Under the pieces are notes generated by a model. That model worked only from the letters and a program-made list of their open reading frames with translations, made no database searches and was not told where the DNA came from. From a virus: 64,000 bases of DNA. The DNA lies in the IMG/VR virus record IMGVR_UViG_3300046002_004036, positions 34,084 through 98,083 of that record; one strand, given 5' to 3'. This document shows, piece after piece, positions 59,180 to 63,580 of this stretch (the stretch's first letter is position 1; each line of letters begins with the position of its first letter). A program made the position numbers and the translations under genes.

Positions 59180-59800
59180 ATGGTAGATAGCATCAAAGAT
59201 ATTCTGAAAATATTTTTAATTGAGAAGTTACGGCTTCATCACATGTTATACCGACTGCCTGCGATATCTGAATTCCTGGAAGAATTAATTGCTGAGGTTT
59301 TGCAGGAAAACGGATACCCAAATGACTGGAAGCCAAATCGCTCACATACTGTATCTAAAGACCTCACGTTGCTCGGTTCAAAAGACCTAACGCTAAATGA
59401 GGGAAAGTCTTTTTCAATTAAGTCTGGTATTTATGATCCAAAAAAGAAAACCCTAAAATTTTCGGGGAGTAGATTAGGAAAACACGACACAATAGAATCT
59501 ATGGTAGAAGCAATAGAAGATACTCATGCAGATTTCTACATATGCCTTGCAAAAGCCCCAGAAGACTGGTCTAATATACCAGGAAAGGCAGATCCTAAGT
59601 GTTATTACCTATTTGTATTTGAAGCCTCTAAATTAGACTATAATGGCCAATGGGGTGTGAAAGAATCTAAGAAAGGTGGTTTTAAATACGTGATAGATAA
59701 ACCAGGCTTTCATGCTAAAATATCTGCGTCAATGTCATATCAACTCTGGACTACCGTGGATTGTTCTATTATAGGCGATCCAGAGAGAATTGTTGTTTAA
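59180..59800 (+). CDS. Putative restriction-endonuclease-like (PD-(D/E)XK) protein
   Basis: A 206-residue protein. After a helical N terminus (LIEKLRLHHMLYRLPAISEFLEELIAEVLQENGY) comes DLTLLGSKDLTLNEGKSFSIKSGIYD; an acidic residue, then Ser-x-Lys on a strand resembles the PD-(D/E)XK catalytic core of type II enzymes, followed by a helical region (KHDTIESMVEAIEDTHADFYICLAKA). No methyltransferase neighbours it. Alternatives are a homing endonuclease-like or an anti-host nuclease. Function is a guess from the motif. Confidence 0.5.
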   Translation: MVDSIKDILKIFLIEKLRLHHMLYRLPAISEFLEELIAEVLQENGYPNDWKPNRSHTVSKDLTLLGSKDLTLNEGKSFSIKSGIYDPKKKTLKFSGSRLGKHDTIESMVEAIEDTHADFYICLAKAPEDWSNIPGKADPKCYYLFVFEASKLDYNGQWGVKESKKGGFKYVIDKPGFHAKISASMSYQLWTTVDCSIIGDPERIVV

Positions 59801-59997
59801 TGTCAGATGATGTTTCTTTTGGTGATTGGTTAAAACCTTCTACGCCTAGAGCTAGTGAGGAATTGTCTCAATACCGTTTGAAAATATGTCAAAGCTGTGA
59901 ATTTTTTTCTAAGTCATCCCGCTGCAAAAAGTGTAAATGCTTTATGAAACTTAAAACCGAGCTAGCCGATGCTAGATGTCCTATCCATAAATGGTAA
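59800..59997 (+). CDS. Cysteine-rich zinc protein, second family member
   Basis: A 65-residue protein (MSDDVSFGDWLKPSTPRASEE) with ICQSCEFF, RCKKCKCFM and ARCPIHKW, aligning with the protein at 13703. The start ATG at 59800 overlaps the upstream stop (TAATG), so the pair is translationally coupled. The family is common near phage regulatory genes; exact role unknown. Confidence 0.65.
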   Translation: MSDDVSFGDWLKPSTPRASEELSQYRLKICQSCEFFSKSSRCKKCKCFMKLKTELADARCPIHKW

Positions 59998-60014
59998 ATA
60001 ACTTTTTGTTATTT
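59996..60014. terminator. Small palindrome between convergent genes
   Basis: AAATAAC-TTTTT-GTTATTT inverted repeat directly after the zinc protein gene. Could be a weak bidirectional terminator with the convergent 49-residue gene. Confidence 0.45.
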
Positions 60015-60162
60015 AACAGTTACAAACCTCATCGCCACAAACACAGCTAGATTCTATAGGGGTTTTACATGTACAGCTATCTCCACATGTATCAGATAGT
60101 AGTTTAAGTTCTAGGTTTTCTTGATCTGTACCCTGCATTTTATTAAATTCTGATATATCCAT
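60013..60162 (-). CDS. Cysteine-rich 49 aa protein (metallothionein-like)
   Basis: MDISEFNKMQGTDQENLELK then a Cys-rich tail with seven cysteines in 24 residues: TCGDSCTCKTPIESSCVCGDEVCNC (Cys26, 30, 32, 40, 42, 47, 49). The C-x-C pairs resemble metallothioneins. Leaderless: a TATACT box (60169-60174) ends 6 bases before the ATG. Could sequester metal or bind zinc in a small regulator; the function is unknown. Confidence 0.6.
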   Translation of the reverse strand: MDISEFNKMQGTDQENLELKLLSDTCGDSCTCKTPIESSCVCGDEVCNC

Positions 60163-60168
60163 GGTTTT

Positions 60169-60174
60169 AGTATA
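60169..60174 (-). promoter_or_regulatory. -10 box TATACT for Cys-rich gene
   Basis: Minus-strand TATACT, 6 bases before the ATG at 60162, with no clear -35. The inverted repeat AGCAAA/TTTGCT lies just upstream near 60188-60203. Confidence 0.45.
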
Positions 60175-60230
60175 CCGCAAAATCTGAAGCAAACTCGCTT
60201 TGCTCGTTTTCTGAAAAATTATTTAAAATA

Positions 60231-60255
60231 GGGTTTTGGGGTTTGGGGAAATAGG
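60231..60255 (+). other. Guanine-rich tract, possible G-quadruplex
   Basis: GGG-TTTT-GGGG-TTT-GGGG-AAATA-GG on the plus strand: three full G-tracts and a fourth of two. It lies in the non-coding stretch 60163-60347, which otherwise is AT-rich. Confidence 0.45.
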
Positions 60256-60327
60256 TTTGACAGAAATCTGAATATTTTTATCAGATGTACGATACATGAT
60301 TTATAATATAAATACTATAAATAATAG

Positions 60328-60359
60328 TGAGCACACATAGGATCTACCTATGCCTCACC
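60328..60359 (-). terminator. Hairpin terminator of small-gene operon
   Basis: GTGAG/CTCAC outer and CATAGG/CCTATG inner stems overlapping the stop codon of the 57-residue gene. On the minus strand it ends with an AT-rich TATTATTTATAG run. Terminates the operon from 60846. Confidence 0.6.
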
Positions 60360-60521
60360 TTGTAACCACCCGTCAATGCCTAATATATCGCATGTAACAC
60401 GCACACGTAACGATTTATCTATGTGCTTGGGATATAGTGCAATGAAATCATGCACCTCATCTGTAGTGTTTAGATTGAGTAGGCTTGTTGTGCCTGACAT
60501 GCTTGTTAGTAATACTTTCAT
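60348..60521 (-). CDS. Small protein of unknown function, 57 aa
   Basis: MKVLLTSMSGTTSLLNLNTTDEVHDFIALYPKHIDK and DILGIDGWLQGEA. Last gene in the small minus-strand operon, with GAAAGGTAG before its ATG and its start overlapping the preceding stop (ATGA). Function unknown. Confidence 0.6.
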   Translation of the reverse strand: MKVLLTSMSGTTSLLNLNTTDEVHDFIALYPKHIDKSLRVRVTCDILGIDGWLQGEA

Positions 60522-60670
60522 TTAGTATCTACCTTTCTAATATGGTAAGTAAATCCCTTACCTAGTTTTTCTAATTCTTTCATAACGCTAAGGATTTCCT
60601 CTGCGTTGTTAGCAGTACTGTCTACAGATAGCAATTCGCTACCCTGCCATATTGAGTAAGTAATAATCAT
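60518..60670 (-). CDS. Small protein of unknown function, 50 aa
   Basis: MIITYSIWQGSELLSVDSTANNAEEILSVMKELEKLGKG and ending HIRKVDTK; a beta strand then a helical part. It overlaps neighbours by 4 bases on both sides, which is strong support for expression. Function unknown. Confidence 0.6.
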   Translation of the reverse strand: MIITYSIWQGSELLSVDSTANNAEEILSVMKELEKLGKGFTYHIRKVDTK

Positions 60671-60846
60671 TTAGAGATACTCCAATCTGACCACCAAGAC
60701 AATCTGTCTGGGTCTTCTATCCAAAATCTTTCAATATTGTTTTCACATGTCTCGCAGAATGTATATTCTACATCTGCTACCTCTGAGATAGAGGCTAGGT
60801 GAGGTGCATGCTCTTTGCATGCTGTGATTGTAGTTAGTGTAGTCAT
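60667..60846 (-). CDS. Small zinc-knuckle protein, 59 aa
   Basis: MTTLTTITACKEHAPHLAS then YTFCETCENNIERFWIEDPDRLSWWSDWSISK. A Cys-His and a CxxC suggest a zinc site; Trp-rich end. ATG at 60844-60846 with AAAGGTGG site is preferred to an earlier one three codons upstream. First gene of the operon. Confidence 0.6.
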   Translation of the reverse strand: MTTLTTITACKEHAPHLASISEVADVEYTFCETCENNIERFWIEDPDRLSWWSDWSISK

Positions 60847-60958
60847 ATTGACCACCTTTCGTTTATTCGTTACCCTTGTGGTAACTATTTCCTTGACCTA
60901 GGTTATTTGCCTACTTAGTAGGGCTCACTAGGATTTCTTATTTAGTTGTTATAGTAGA

Positions 60959-60987
60959 ATACTACCATAGATACCCTGAAAAGTCAA
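60959..60987 (-). promoter_or_regulatory. Promoter TTGACT-17-TAGTAT for small minus-strand operon
   Basis: Minus-strand TTGACT (60982-60987), 17-base spacer, TAGTAT (60959-60964). Drives the genes from 60846. The GGCGTGTCG block sits directly upstream of its -35 box. The transcript leader 60847-60958 contains a GAGCCCTACT/AGTAGGCAAATAA hairpin related to the plus-strand leaders. Confidence 0.75.
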
Positions 60988-60989
60988 GG

Positions 60990-60999
60990 CGACACGCCG
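60990..60999. repeat. GGCGTGTCG block copy 1
   Basis: On the minus strand CGGCGTGTCG directly upstream of the TTGACT box. Related copies: 61200-61209, 61908-61917, 63039-63048 and 63086-63095. Confidence 0.65.
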
Positions 61000-61008
61000 T
61001 TGGCGTGG

Positions 61009-61024
61009 TGTGATTCTAGTCACA
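61009..61024. promoter_or_regulatory. Operator palindrome 1 (TGTGA-N6-TCACA)
   Basis: TGTGATTCTAGTCACA, a perfect TGTGA-N6-TCACA palindrome. It overlaps the stop codon of the 31-residue gene at 61016, upstream of the small minus-strand operon promoter. Confidence 0.7.
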
Positions 61025-61111
61025 TACCTTCTTGGATAGTAGGGATATTGCTAGGTCTAGGCTAGCCTTGCGCTGAGCCTCTACCATACTCTTGTATTCT
61101 TCAAGTGTCAT
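61016..61111 (-). CDS. 31 aa peptide gene
   Basis: MTLEEYKSMVEAQRKASLDLAISLLSKKVCD. Amphipathic helix-like, with an AGAAAGG site and a strong promoter (61162-61190). It is the first gene of the minus transcript from the origin region, and the small operon follows only after a hairpin and a second promoter. Function unknown. Confidence 0.55.
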   Translation of the reverse strand: MTLEEYKSMVEAQRKASLDLAISLLSKKVCD

Positions 61112-61128
61112 TGTATGACCTTTCTTTA

Positions 61129-61145
61129 TTGATAACCTTTATCAA
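61129..61145 (-). promoter_or_regulatory. Hairpin TTGATAA/TTATCAA in leader of 31 aa gene
   Basis: Perfect 7-bp inverted repeat with a 3-base loop, between the promoter and the ribosome site. Possible 5' mRNA structure. Confidence 0.5.
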
Positions 61146-61161
61146 TTTTTCTTATACTGCA

Positions 61162-61190
61162 AGTATAGCATAGAGATTGCTAAAAGTCAA
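61162..61190 (-). promoter_or_regulatory. Promoter TTGACT-17-TATACT, minus strand from origin region
   Basis: Minus-strand TTGACT at 61185-61190, spacer of 17, TATACT at 61162-61167, followed by TGCAGTATAAG. The same TATACTT-n3-GTATAA extension follows the plus-strand promoters at 61359 and 61943. Confidence 0.8.
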
Positions 61191-61199
61191 GTCCTGAGA

Positions 61200-61209
61200 C
61201 GGCGTGTCG
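61200..61209. repeat. GGCGTGTCG block copy 2
   Basis: CGGCGTGTCG, 10 bases from the minus promoter and adjacent to operator 2. Confidence 0.6.
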
Positions 61210-61211
61210 TG

Positions 61212-61227
61212 TGTGATATACACCACA
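61212..61227. promoter_or_regulatory. Operator palindrome 2 (TGTGA-N6-CCACA)
   Basis: TGTGATATACACCACA, one half-site mismatch from TGTGA-N6-TCACA, with TA in the middle as in GlxR sites. Next to GCCCGGC (61230-61236). Confidence 0.6.
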
Positions 61228-61238
61228 TGGCCCGGCAG

Positions 61239-61288
61239 TTATCCACATGATACACATCACACTAACAATTGAGCGTGAGTTATCCACA
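61239..61288. other. Two DnaA boxes, putative replication origin
   Basis: TTATCCACA occurs exactly at 61239-61247 and 61280-61288, in the same orientation, 41 bases apart, each followed by the same ATGA. This equals the consensus DnaA box. The stretch is non-coding (61112-61506 contains no protein gene), divergent transcripts start on both sides, and an AT-rich promoter region flanks it. Origin function is inferred. Confidence 0.7.
61246..61261. promoter_or_regulatory. Operator palindrome 3, overlapping DnaA box 1
   Basis: CATGATACACATCACA, half-site variant of TGTGA-N6-TCACA. Its first bases are the end of the DnaA box, so one protein could block the other. Confidence 0.55.
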
Positions 61289-61302
61289 TGATGTACCTCA
61301 CA
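61287..61302. promoter_or_regulatory. Operator palindrome 4, overlapping DnaA box 2
   Basis: CATGATGTACCTCACA, arranged relative to DnaA box 2 as operator 3 is to box 1 (both boxes are followed by ATGA). Confidence 0.55.
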
Positions 61303-61358
61303 TTGTAAAATGTCCATATTGACCTACTTACTGGGTAGTAGATGTCAGACCCCCCTGT

Positions 61359-61376
61359 TATACTTACAGTATAAGA
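61359..61376 (+). promoter_or_regulatory. -10 box TATACT with TATACTTACAGTATAAG extension
   Basis: TATACT at 61359-61364 begins a TATACTTACAGTATAAG sequence, the same as at 61162 (minus) and 61943. No convincing -35 at 17 bases, so it may depend on an activator at operator 4. Confidence 0.55.
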
Positions 61377-61401
61377 AAAAGTAAATAAAGAAAAATCTTA
61401 G

Positions 61402-61464
61402 TTGAGCCTATTGAGCCTAGCAAATAATCCGAAAGGTGAGCCTAGCAAATAAATAGCAAATAAT
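61402..61464 (+). repeat. Leader repeats GAGCCTAGCAAATAA, set 1
   Basis: TTGAGCCTA, then TTGAGCCTAGCAAATAA (61411-61427), GTGAGCCTAGCAAATAA (61436-61452) and TAGCAAATAAT (61454-61464). A possible leader frame TTG...TAA at 61411-61452 reads LSLANNPKGEPSK. It is in the 5' leader of the transcript reaching 61507. Confidence 0.6.
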
Positions 61465-61506
61465 ACTAAGCAAGGAAAAAGAATATCTCTTGAAAGGAGA
61501 ATATAA

Positions 61507-61716
61507 ATGTCAATAGAAATTTTTGAAATGAATGAAAATGGTGCTGGTTGGGTATCATTAGAAAATGCTACATCTTCAACCAAAATTGATTTAGAGTGGG
61601 CAATTGCAAACAATGCAGATGTTCAAATGCAATGTTTCAAATGTCATACACCAATCCCAAAAGGTAATGTATGCATAAATCACAAGAATGTAAAAGGAGG
61701 AATTTACTTTGACTAA
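61507..61716 (+). CDS. Small zinc-finger-like protein, 69 aa
   Basis: MSIEIFEMNENGAGWVSLENATSSTKIDLEWAIANNADVQ, then CFKCHTPIPKGNVCINHKN, a possible zinc site (Cys, Cys, Cys, His). ATG follows GAAAGGAGAATATAA. First gene of the plus-strand early operon. Confidence 0.65.
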   Translation: MSIEIFEMNENGAGWVSLENATSSTKIDLEWAIANNADVQMQCFKCHTPIPKGNVCINHKNVKGGIYFD

Positions 61717-61855
61717 AAAAAATGTAATAATTAGTTTTGTTACTGAAGCAGATACAGATCTGCAAGCAGTATTCAATCTAAATAAAATTTTGAATAAACT
61801 TTCTGATAATGAATTAGAAAAGTTCAATGCGTTTGAAGTTTTAGATGTAGAGTAA
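61709..61855 (+). CDS. Small protein of unknown function, 48 aa
   Basis: Begins with TTG in an AAAGGAGG context at 8-base spacing, overlapping the preceding stop. MTKKNVIISFVTEADTDLQAVFNLNKILNKLSDNELEKFNAFEVLDVE. Helical, charged; function unknown. The TTG start is chosen because no ATG fits. Confidence 0.55.
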   Translation: MTKKNVIISFVTEADTDLQAVFNLNKILNKLSDNELEKFNAFEVLDVE

Positions 61856-61871
61856 TCTCTACACTAAGACC

Positions 61872-61878
61872 GCCCGGC
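61872..61878. repeat. GCCCGGC block copy 2
   Basis: GCCCGGC, with copies at 61230-61236 and 63026-63032, each near an operator palindrome in the same order. Confidence 0.5.
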
Positions 61879-61882
61879 GCGG

Positions 61883-61898
61883 CGTGATGCATATCACA
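61883..61898. promoter_or_regulatory. Operator palindrome 5 (CGTGA-N6-TCACA)
   Basis: CGTGATGCATATCACA, one mismatch from consensus; followed after 9 bases by CGGCGTGTCG and the promoter at 61920. Confidence 0.65.
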
Positions 61899-61907
61899 TA
61901 AAATATA

Positions 61908-61917
61908 CGGCGTGTCG
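61908..61917. repeat. GGCGTGTCG block copy 3
   Basis: CGGCGTGTCG immediately upstream of the TTGACT -35 box, as for the minus-strand promoter at 60982. Confidence 0.65.
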
Positions 61918-61919
61918 TC

Positions 61920-61948
61920 TTGACTTTTTGATATTTCTATGTTATACT
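61920..61948 (+). promoter_or_regulatory. Promoter TTGACT-17-TATACT
   Basis: TTGACT 61920-61925, 17-base spacer, TATACT 61943-61948, then CTCGTATAAAG. The clearest sigma70-type promoter in the right arm. Drives the leader at 61992. Confidence 0.82.
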
Positions 61949-61991
61949 TCTCGTATAAAGAAAATTGAATAGTGACAAAAAGAAGCAGGTC

Positions 61992-62039
61992 ATGAGCCTA
62001 GCGAATAAGCCTCTACCAGAGGATGAGCCTAGCAAATAA
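61992..62039 (+). CDS. Leader peptide frame with GAGCCTAGCAAATAA repeats, set 2
   Basis: ATG at 61992 opens a 15-residue frame (MSLANKPLPEDEPSK) with repeats GAGCCTAGCGAATAA and GAGCCTAGCAAATAA at each end. Another ATG at 62023 reads MSLANK. It resembles set 1 at 61411 (LSLANNPKGEPSK). It may be a real leader peptide or an RNA motif that reads as one. Confidence 0.5.
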   Translation: MSLANKPLPEDEPSK

Positions 62040-62054
62040 GTGACCAATATCACA
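62039..62054. promoter_or_regulatory. Operator palindrome 6 (AGTGA-N6-TCACA)
   Basis: AGTGACCAATATCACA, one mismatch, starting at the end of the leader-peptide frame. Confidence 0.6.
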
Positions 62055-62072
62055 AAGAAAGTTTCTCAACAC

Positions 62073-62087
62073 ACCCCTAAAAGGGGT
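62073..62087 (+). terminator. Hairpin ACCCCT/AGGGGT before 62109 promoter
   Basis: Six-base stem with a three-base loop, ending the short leader transcript. No T tract follows, so it may be an attenuator. Confidence 0.45.
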
Positions 62088-62108
62088 CAATATGTCAGTG
62101 GTCTATGT

Positions 62109-62126
62109 TAGACTTACAGTATAAAC
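62109..62126 (+). promoter_or_regulatory. -10 box TAGACT with TAGACTTACAGTATAAA extension
   Basis: TAGACT at 62109-62114 followed by TACAGTATAAAC, sharing the extension of the other early promoters. No good -35; GTCAAT at 62086-62091 is the only candidate. Confidence 0.5.
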
Positions 62127-62145
62127 AAAAAGAAAGGAGTCACTA

Positions 62146-62343
62146 ATGACTCACTATAAAGAAATCCGAAAGGATATAGCCCTAGAGTATGGGCTAGCGA
62201 GTGCAGGATATGCACCTCGTAAATATGCATTGACAGTTCGCCAATGTCAAATACTCAATAATAAATACGGCTATGAAAAAGCCTCAATGATAGTAAAACG
62301 CTATCGCTCAATGTTTCTAACTAAGAAAGTTGGTACTAACTAA
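62146..62343 (+). CDS. Small basic protein, 65 aa
   Basis: MTHYKEIRKDIALEYGLASAGYAPRKYALTVRQCQILNNKYGYEKASMIVKRYRSMFLTKK. The repeat-like helical pattern and basic composition suggest nucleic-acid binding. An AAAGGAG site precedes it; first gene of the operon. Confidence 0.65.
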   Translation: MTHYKEIRKDIALEYGLASAGYAPRKYALTVRQCQILNNKYGYEKASMIVKRYRSMFLTKKVGTN

Positions 62344-62519
62344 TGGTACAAGTAAAACTAACCTCATTCAATGGTAATGTGAAACGCTTAGAGTTTCTCA
62401 CTTCATACCTTGCAAATAATTACATAAAGGCGCTACCTAATGCGCTACCTAAAACAGTAACGCTTCAAGTAGAATGCGACGCTCTAACACTTTCAGGTTT
62501 CGTGAGAGGAACAAAATAA
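62343..62519 (+). CDS. Small protein of unknown function, 58 aa
   Basis: MVQVKLTSFNGNVKRLEFLTSYLANNYIKALPNALPKTV then LQVECDALTLSGFVRGTK. Start overlaps the preceding stop (TAATG), and its own stop overlaps the next start. Beta-rich; unknown role. Confidence 0.65.
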   Translation: MVQVKLTSFNGNVKRLEFLTSYLANNYIKALPNALPKTVTLQVECDALTLSGFVRGTK

Positions 62520-62680
62520 TGAAAACTAACTTTGAACTAATTGCAGAGATTCAATCTCTAGCAGAAAAGCACTATGGAAAAAACGATAGTGCATTCCTAT
62601 GGGGTTGCTCATCTCCACTTCTAACAATTCATAACCTTGAACTAATTCTCTCAATTCTAAAAGATAAGGAAACTAACTAA
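62519..62680 (+). CDS. Small protein of unknown function, 53 aa
   Basis: MKTNFELIAEIQSLAEKHYGKNDSAFLWGCSSPLLTIHNLELILSILKDKETN. The coupled ATG at 62519 is preferred over a start 15 codons upstream. Mostly helical; function unknown. Confidence 0.65.
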   Translation: MKTNFELIAEIQSLAEKHYGKNDSAFLWGCSSPLLTIHNLELILSILKDKETN

Positions 62681-62922
62681 TGAATAAACAACAACAAATT
62701 GACGAGGCTATTGCTTCCGCTGAATCACTATTCAACACTCCTGAATCCATAGAGTTTGCAAAGCGCATGGAATTTGAGGACTATCTCAATGACTCATATG
62801 GACGCATTGAAATATGTGGACAGATATTCTTCCCTTCCGATGTTCTGCGAGAATGTGACCCTGTTGCGTTTCGTGTTTATCAAAGCGATTTTGAATCAAT
62901 GAATGAGGAAAACAATGAATAA
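62680..62922 (+). CDS. Small acidic protein, 80 aa
   Basis: MNKQQQIDEAIASAESLFNTPESIEFAKRMEFEDYLNDS, then GRIEICGQIFFPSDVLRECDPVAFRVYQSDFES. Resembles short phage proteins of unknown function found in small-gene operons. Start overlaps preceding stop. Confidence 0.65.
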   Translation: MNKQQQIDEAIASAESLFNTPESIEFAKRMEFEDYLNDSYGRIEICGQIFFPSDVLRECDPVAFRVYQSDFESMNEENNE

Positions 62923-63016
62923 TTTTTATCAAACATTTTTTGTAAGTGGTAATGCACTTTTTTGGTTCTCAATGATTTGTTTTATTTCTGGATTTTATTT
63001 ACACACTAAAGAATGA
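62915..63016 (+). CDS. Small single-span membrane protein, 33 aa
   Basis: MNNFYQTFFVSGNALFWFSMICFISGFYLHTKE: almost entirely one hydrophobic segment. It overlaps the upstream gene by 8 bases, which supports translation. Last gene before the next regulatory cassette. Confidence 0.55.
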   Translation: MNNFYQTFFVSGNALFWFSMICFISGFYLHTKE

Positions 63017-63025
63017 TCACGTGGG

Positions 63026-63042
63026 GCCCGGCGCTCTCGGGC
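63026..63042 (+). terminator. GC-rich hairpin GCCCG/CGGGC
   Basis: Five-base perfect stem with a 7-base loop, 10 bases after the membrane protein stop. It contains the GCCCGGC block and runs into the GGCGTGTCG block. No T tract follows; possibly a terminator of the operon or a protein-binding element. Confidence 0.45.
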
Positions 63043-63048
63043 GTGTCG
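63039..63048. repeat. GGCGTGTCG block copy 4
   Basis: GGGCGTGTCG, 3 bases before operator palindrome 7. Confidence 0.55.
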
Positions 63049-63050
63049 CA

Positions 63051-63066
63051 TGTGATAAGAAACACA
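63051..63066. promoter_or_regulatory. Operator palindrome 7 (TGTGA-N6-ACACA)
   Basis: TGTGATAAGAAACACA, one mismatch; followed by TAAATAATT, as operator 5 is followed by TAAAATATA. Confidence 0.55.
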
Positions 63067-63085
63067 TAAATAATTTCCCCAATTA

Positions 63086-63126
63086 CGGCGTGTTGATTTG
63101 ATTTCCTGGGATTTATGTGGTAAGAT
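63086..63126 (+). promoter_or_regulatory. GGCGTGTTG block and promoter TTGATT-17-TAAGAT
   Basis: CGGCGTGTTG at 63086-63095, then TTGATT 63098-63103, spacer of 17, TAAGAT 63121-63126, and ATCTTATACAATT downstream. Copy 5 of the block. Produces a short leader before operator 8. Confidence 0.7.
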
Positions 63127-63159
63127 TATCTTATACAATTGAATAAATAGTAAAAATGA

Positions 63160-63175
63160 TGTGACTAACCTCACA
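63160..63175. promoter_or_regulatory. Operator palindrome 8 (TGTGA-N6-TCACA)
   Basis: TGTGACTAACCTCACA, a perfect consensus match, between two promoters. Confidence 0.7.
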
Positions 63176-63186
63176 CTCGTTGAGCG

Positions 63187-63205
63187 TCTCAAAGGTTGAG
63201 ATTTT
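63187..63205 (+). terminator. Attenuator-like hairpin TCTCAA/TTGAGA + T tract
   Basis: Six-base stem with AGG loop followed by TTTT. It would stop the short transcript from the 63121 promoter, ahead of the next promoter at 63217. Confidence 0.6.
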
Positions 63206-63216
63206 ATCGCTAGGAT

Positions 63217-63245
63217 TTGATTTCTAGCCCTAAAAATGCTAAAAT
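63217..63245 (+). promoter_or_regulatory. Promoter TTGATT-17-TAAAAT
   Basis: TTGATT 63217-63222, 17-base spacer, TAAAAT 63240-63245, then AGTAATATAAACAAAAAG. Drives the genes from 63280. Confidence 0.72.
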
Positions 63246-63279
63246 AGTAATATAAACAAAAAGAAAAGAAGGTGACAAA

Positions 63280-63495
63280 ATGTCAGCCAATGTCTACAAT
63301 GTCCAATCCCTACTAATAGGAAAACAATATATCTCTCGCACCTTGCGTGGAGAAATTGTATCAGCAGAGGTACACCCTAAAGCCGTATGGTATGAGGGTT
63401 GCGAAACTTATCTCGTAGAGGTTGCACCTAATAGCGGTTACAATAATTTCGGTAGCCGTACTTATCGCACCGTTGCAGTAAAGACAGGTCAATAA
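63280..63495 (+). CDS. Small protein of unknown function, 71 aa
   Basis: MSANVYNVQSLLIGKQYISRTLRGEIVSAEVHPKAVWYEGCETYLVEVAPNSGYNNFGSRTYRTVAVKTGQ. Beta-rich, resembles an SH3/OB-like small domain. Ribosome site AAGAAGG precedes the ATG. Confidence 0.65.
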   Translation: MSANVYNVQSLLIGKQYISRTLRGEIVSAEVHPKAVWYEGCETYLVEVAPNSGYNNFGSRTYRTVAVKTGQ

Positions 63496-63578
63496 TGAGT
63501 AAGTGTGTTAGGTGTTATAGGTACTACCTAAAAAATAATTTCGCCCTATGTAATAAGTGTTTAGATAAGGATAACTAA
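63495..63578 (+). CDS. Mini zinc-ribbon peptide, 27 aa
   Basis: MSKCVRCYRYYLKNNFALCNKCLDKDN: two CxxC pairs, the smallest possible zinc ribbon. Start overlaps the preceding stop (TAATG). Confidence 0.55.
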   Translation: MSKCVRCYRYYLKNNFALCNKCLDKDN

Positions 63579-63580
63579 TA

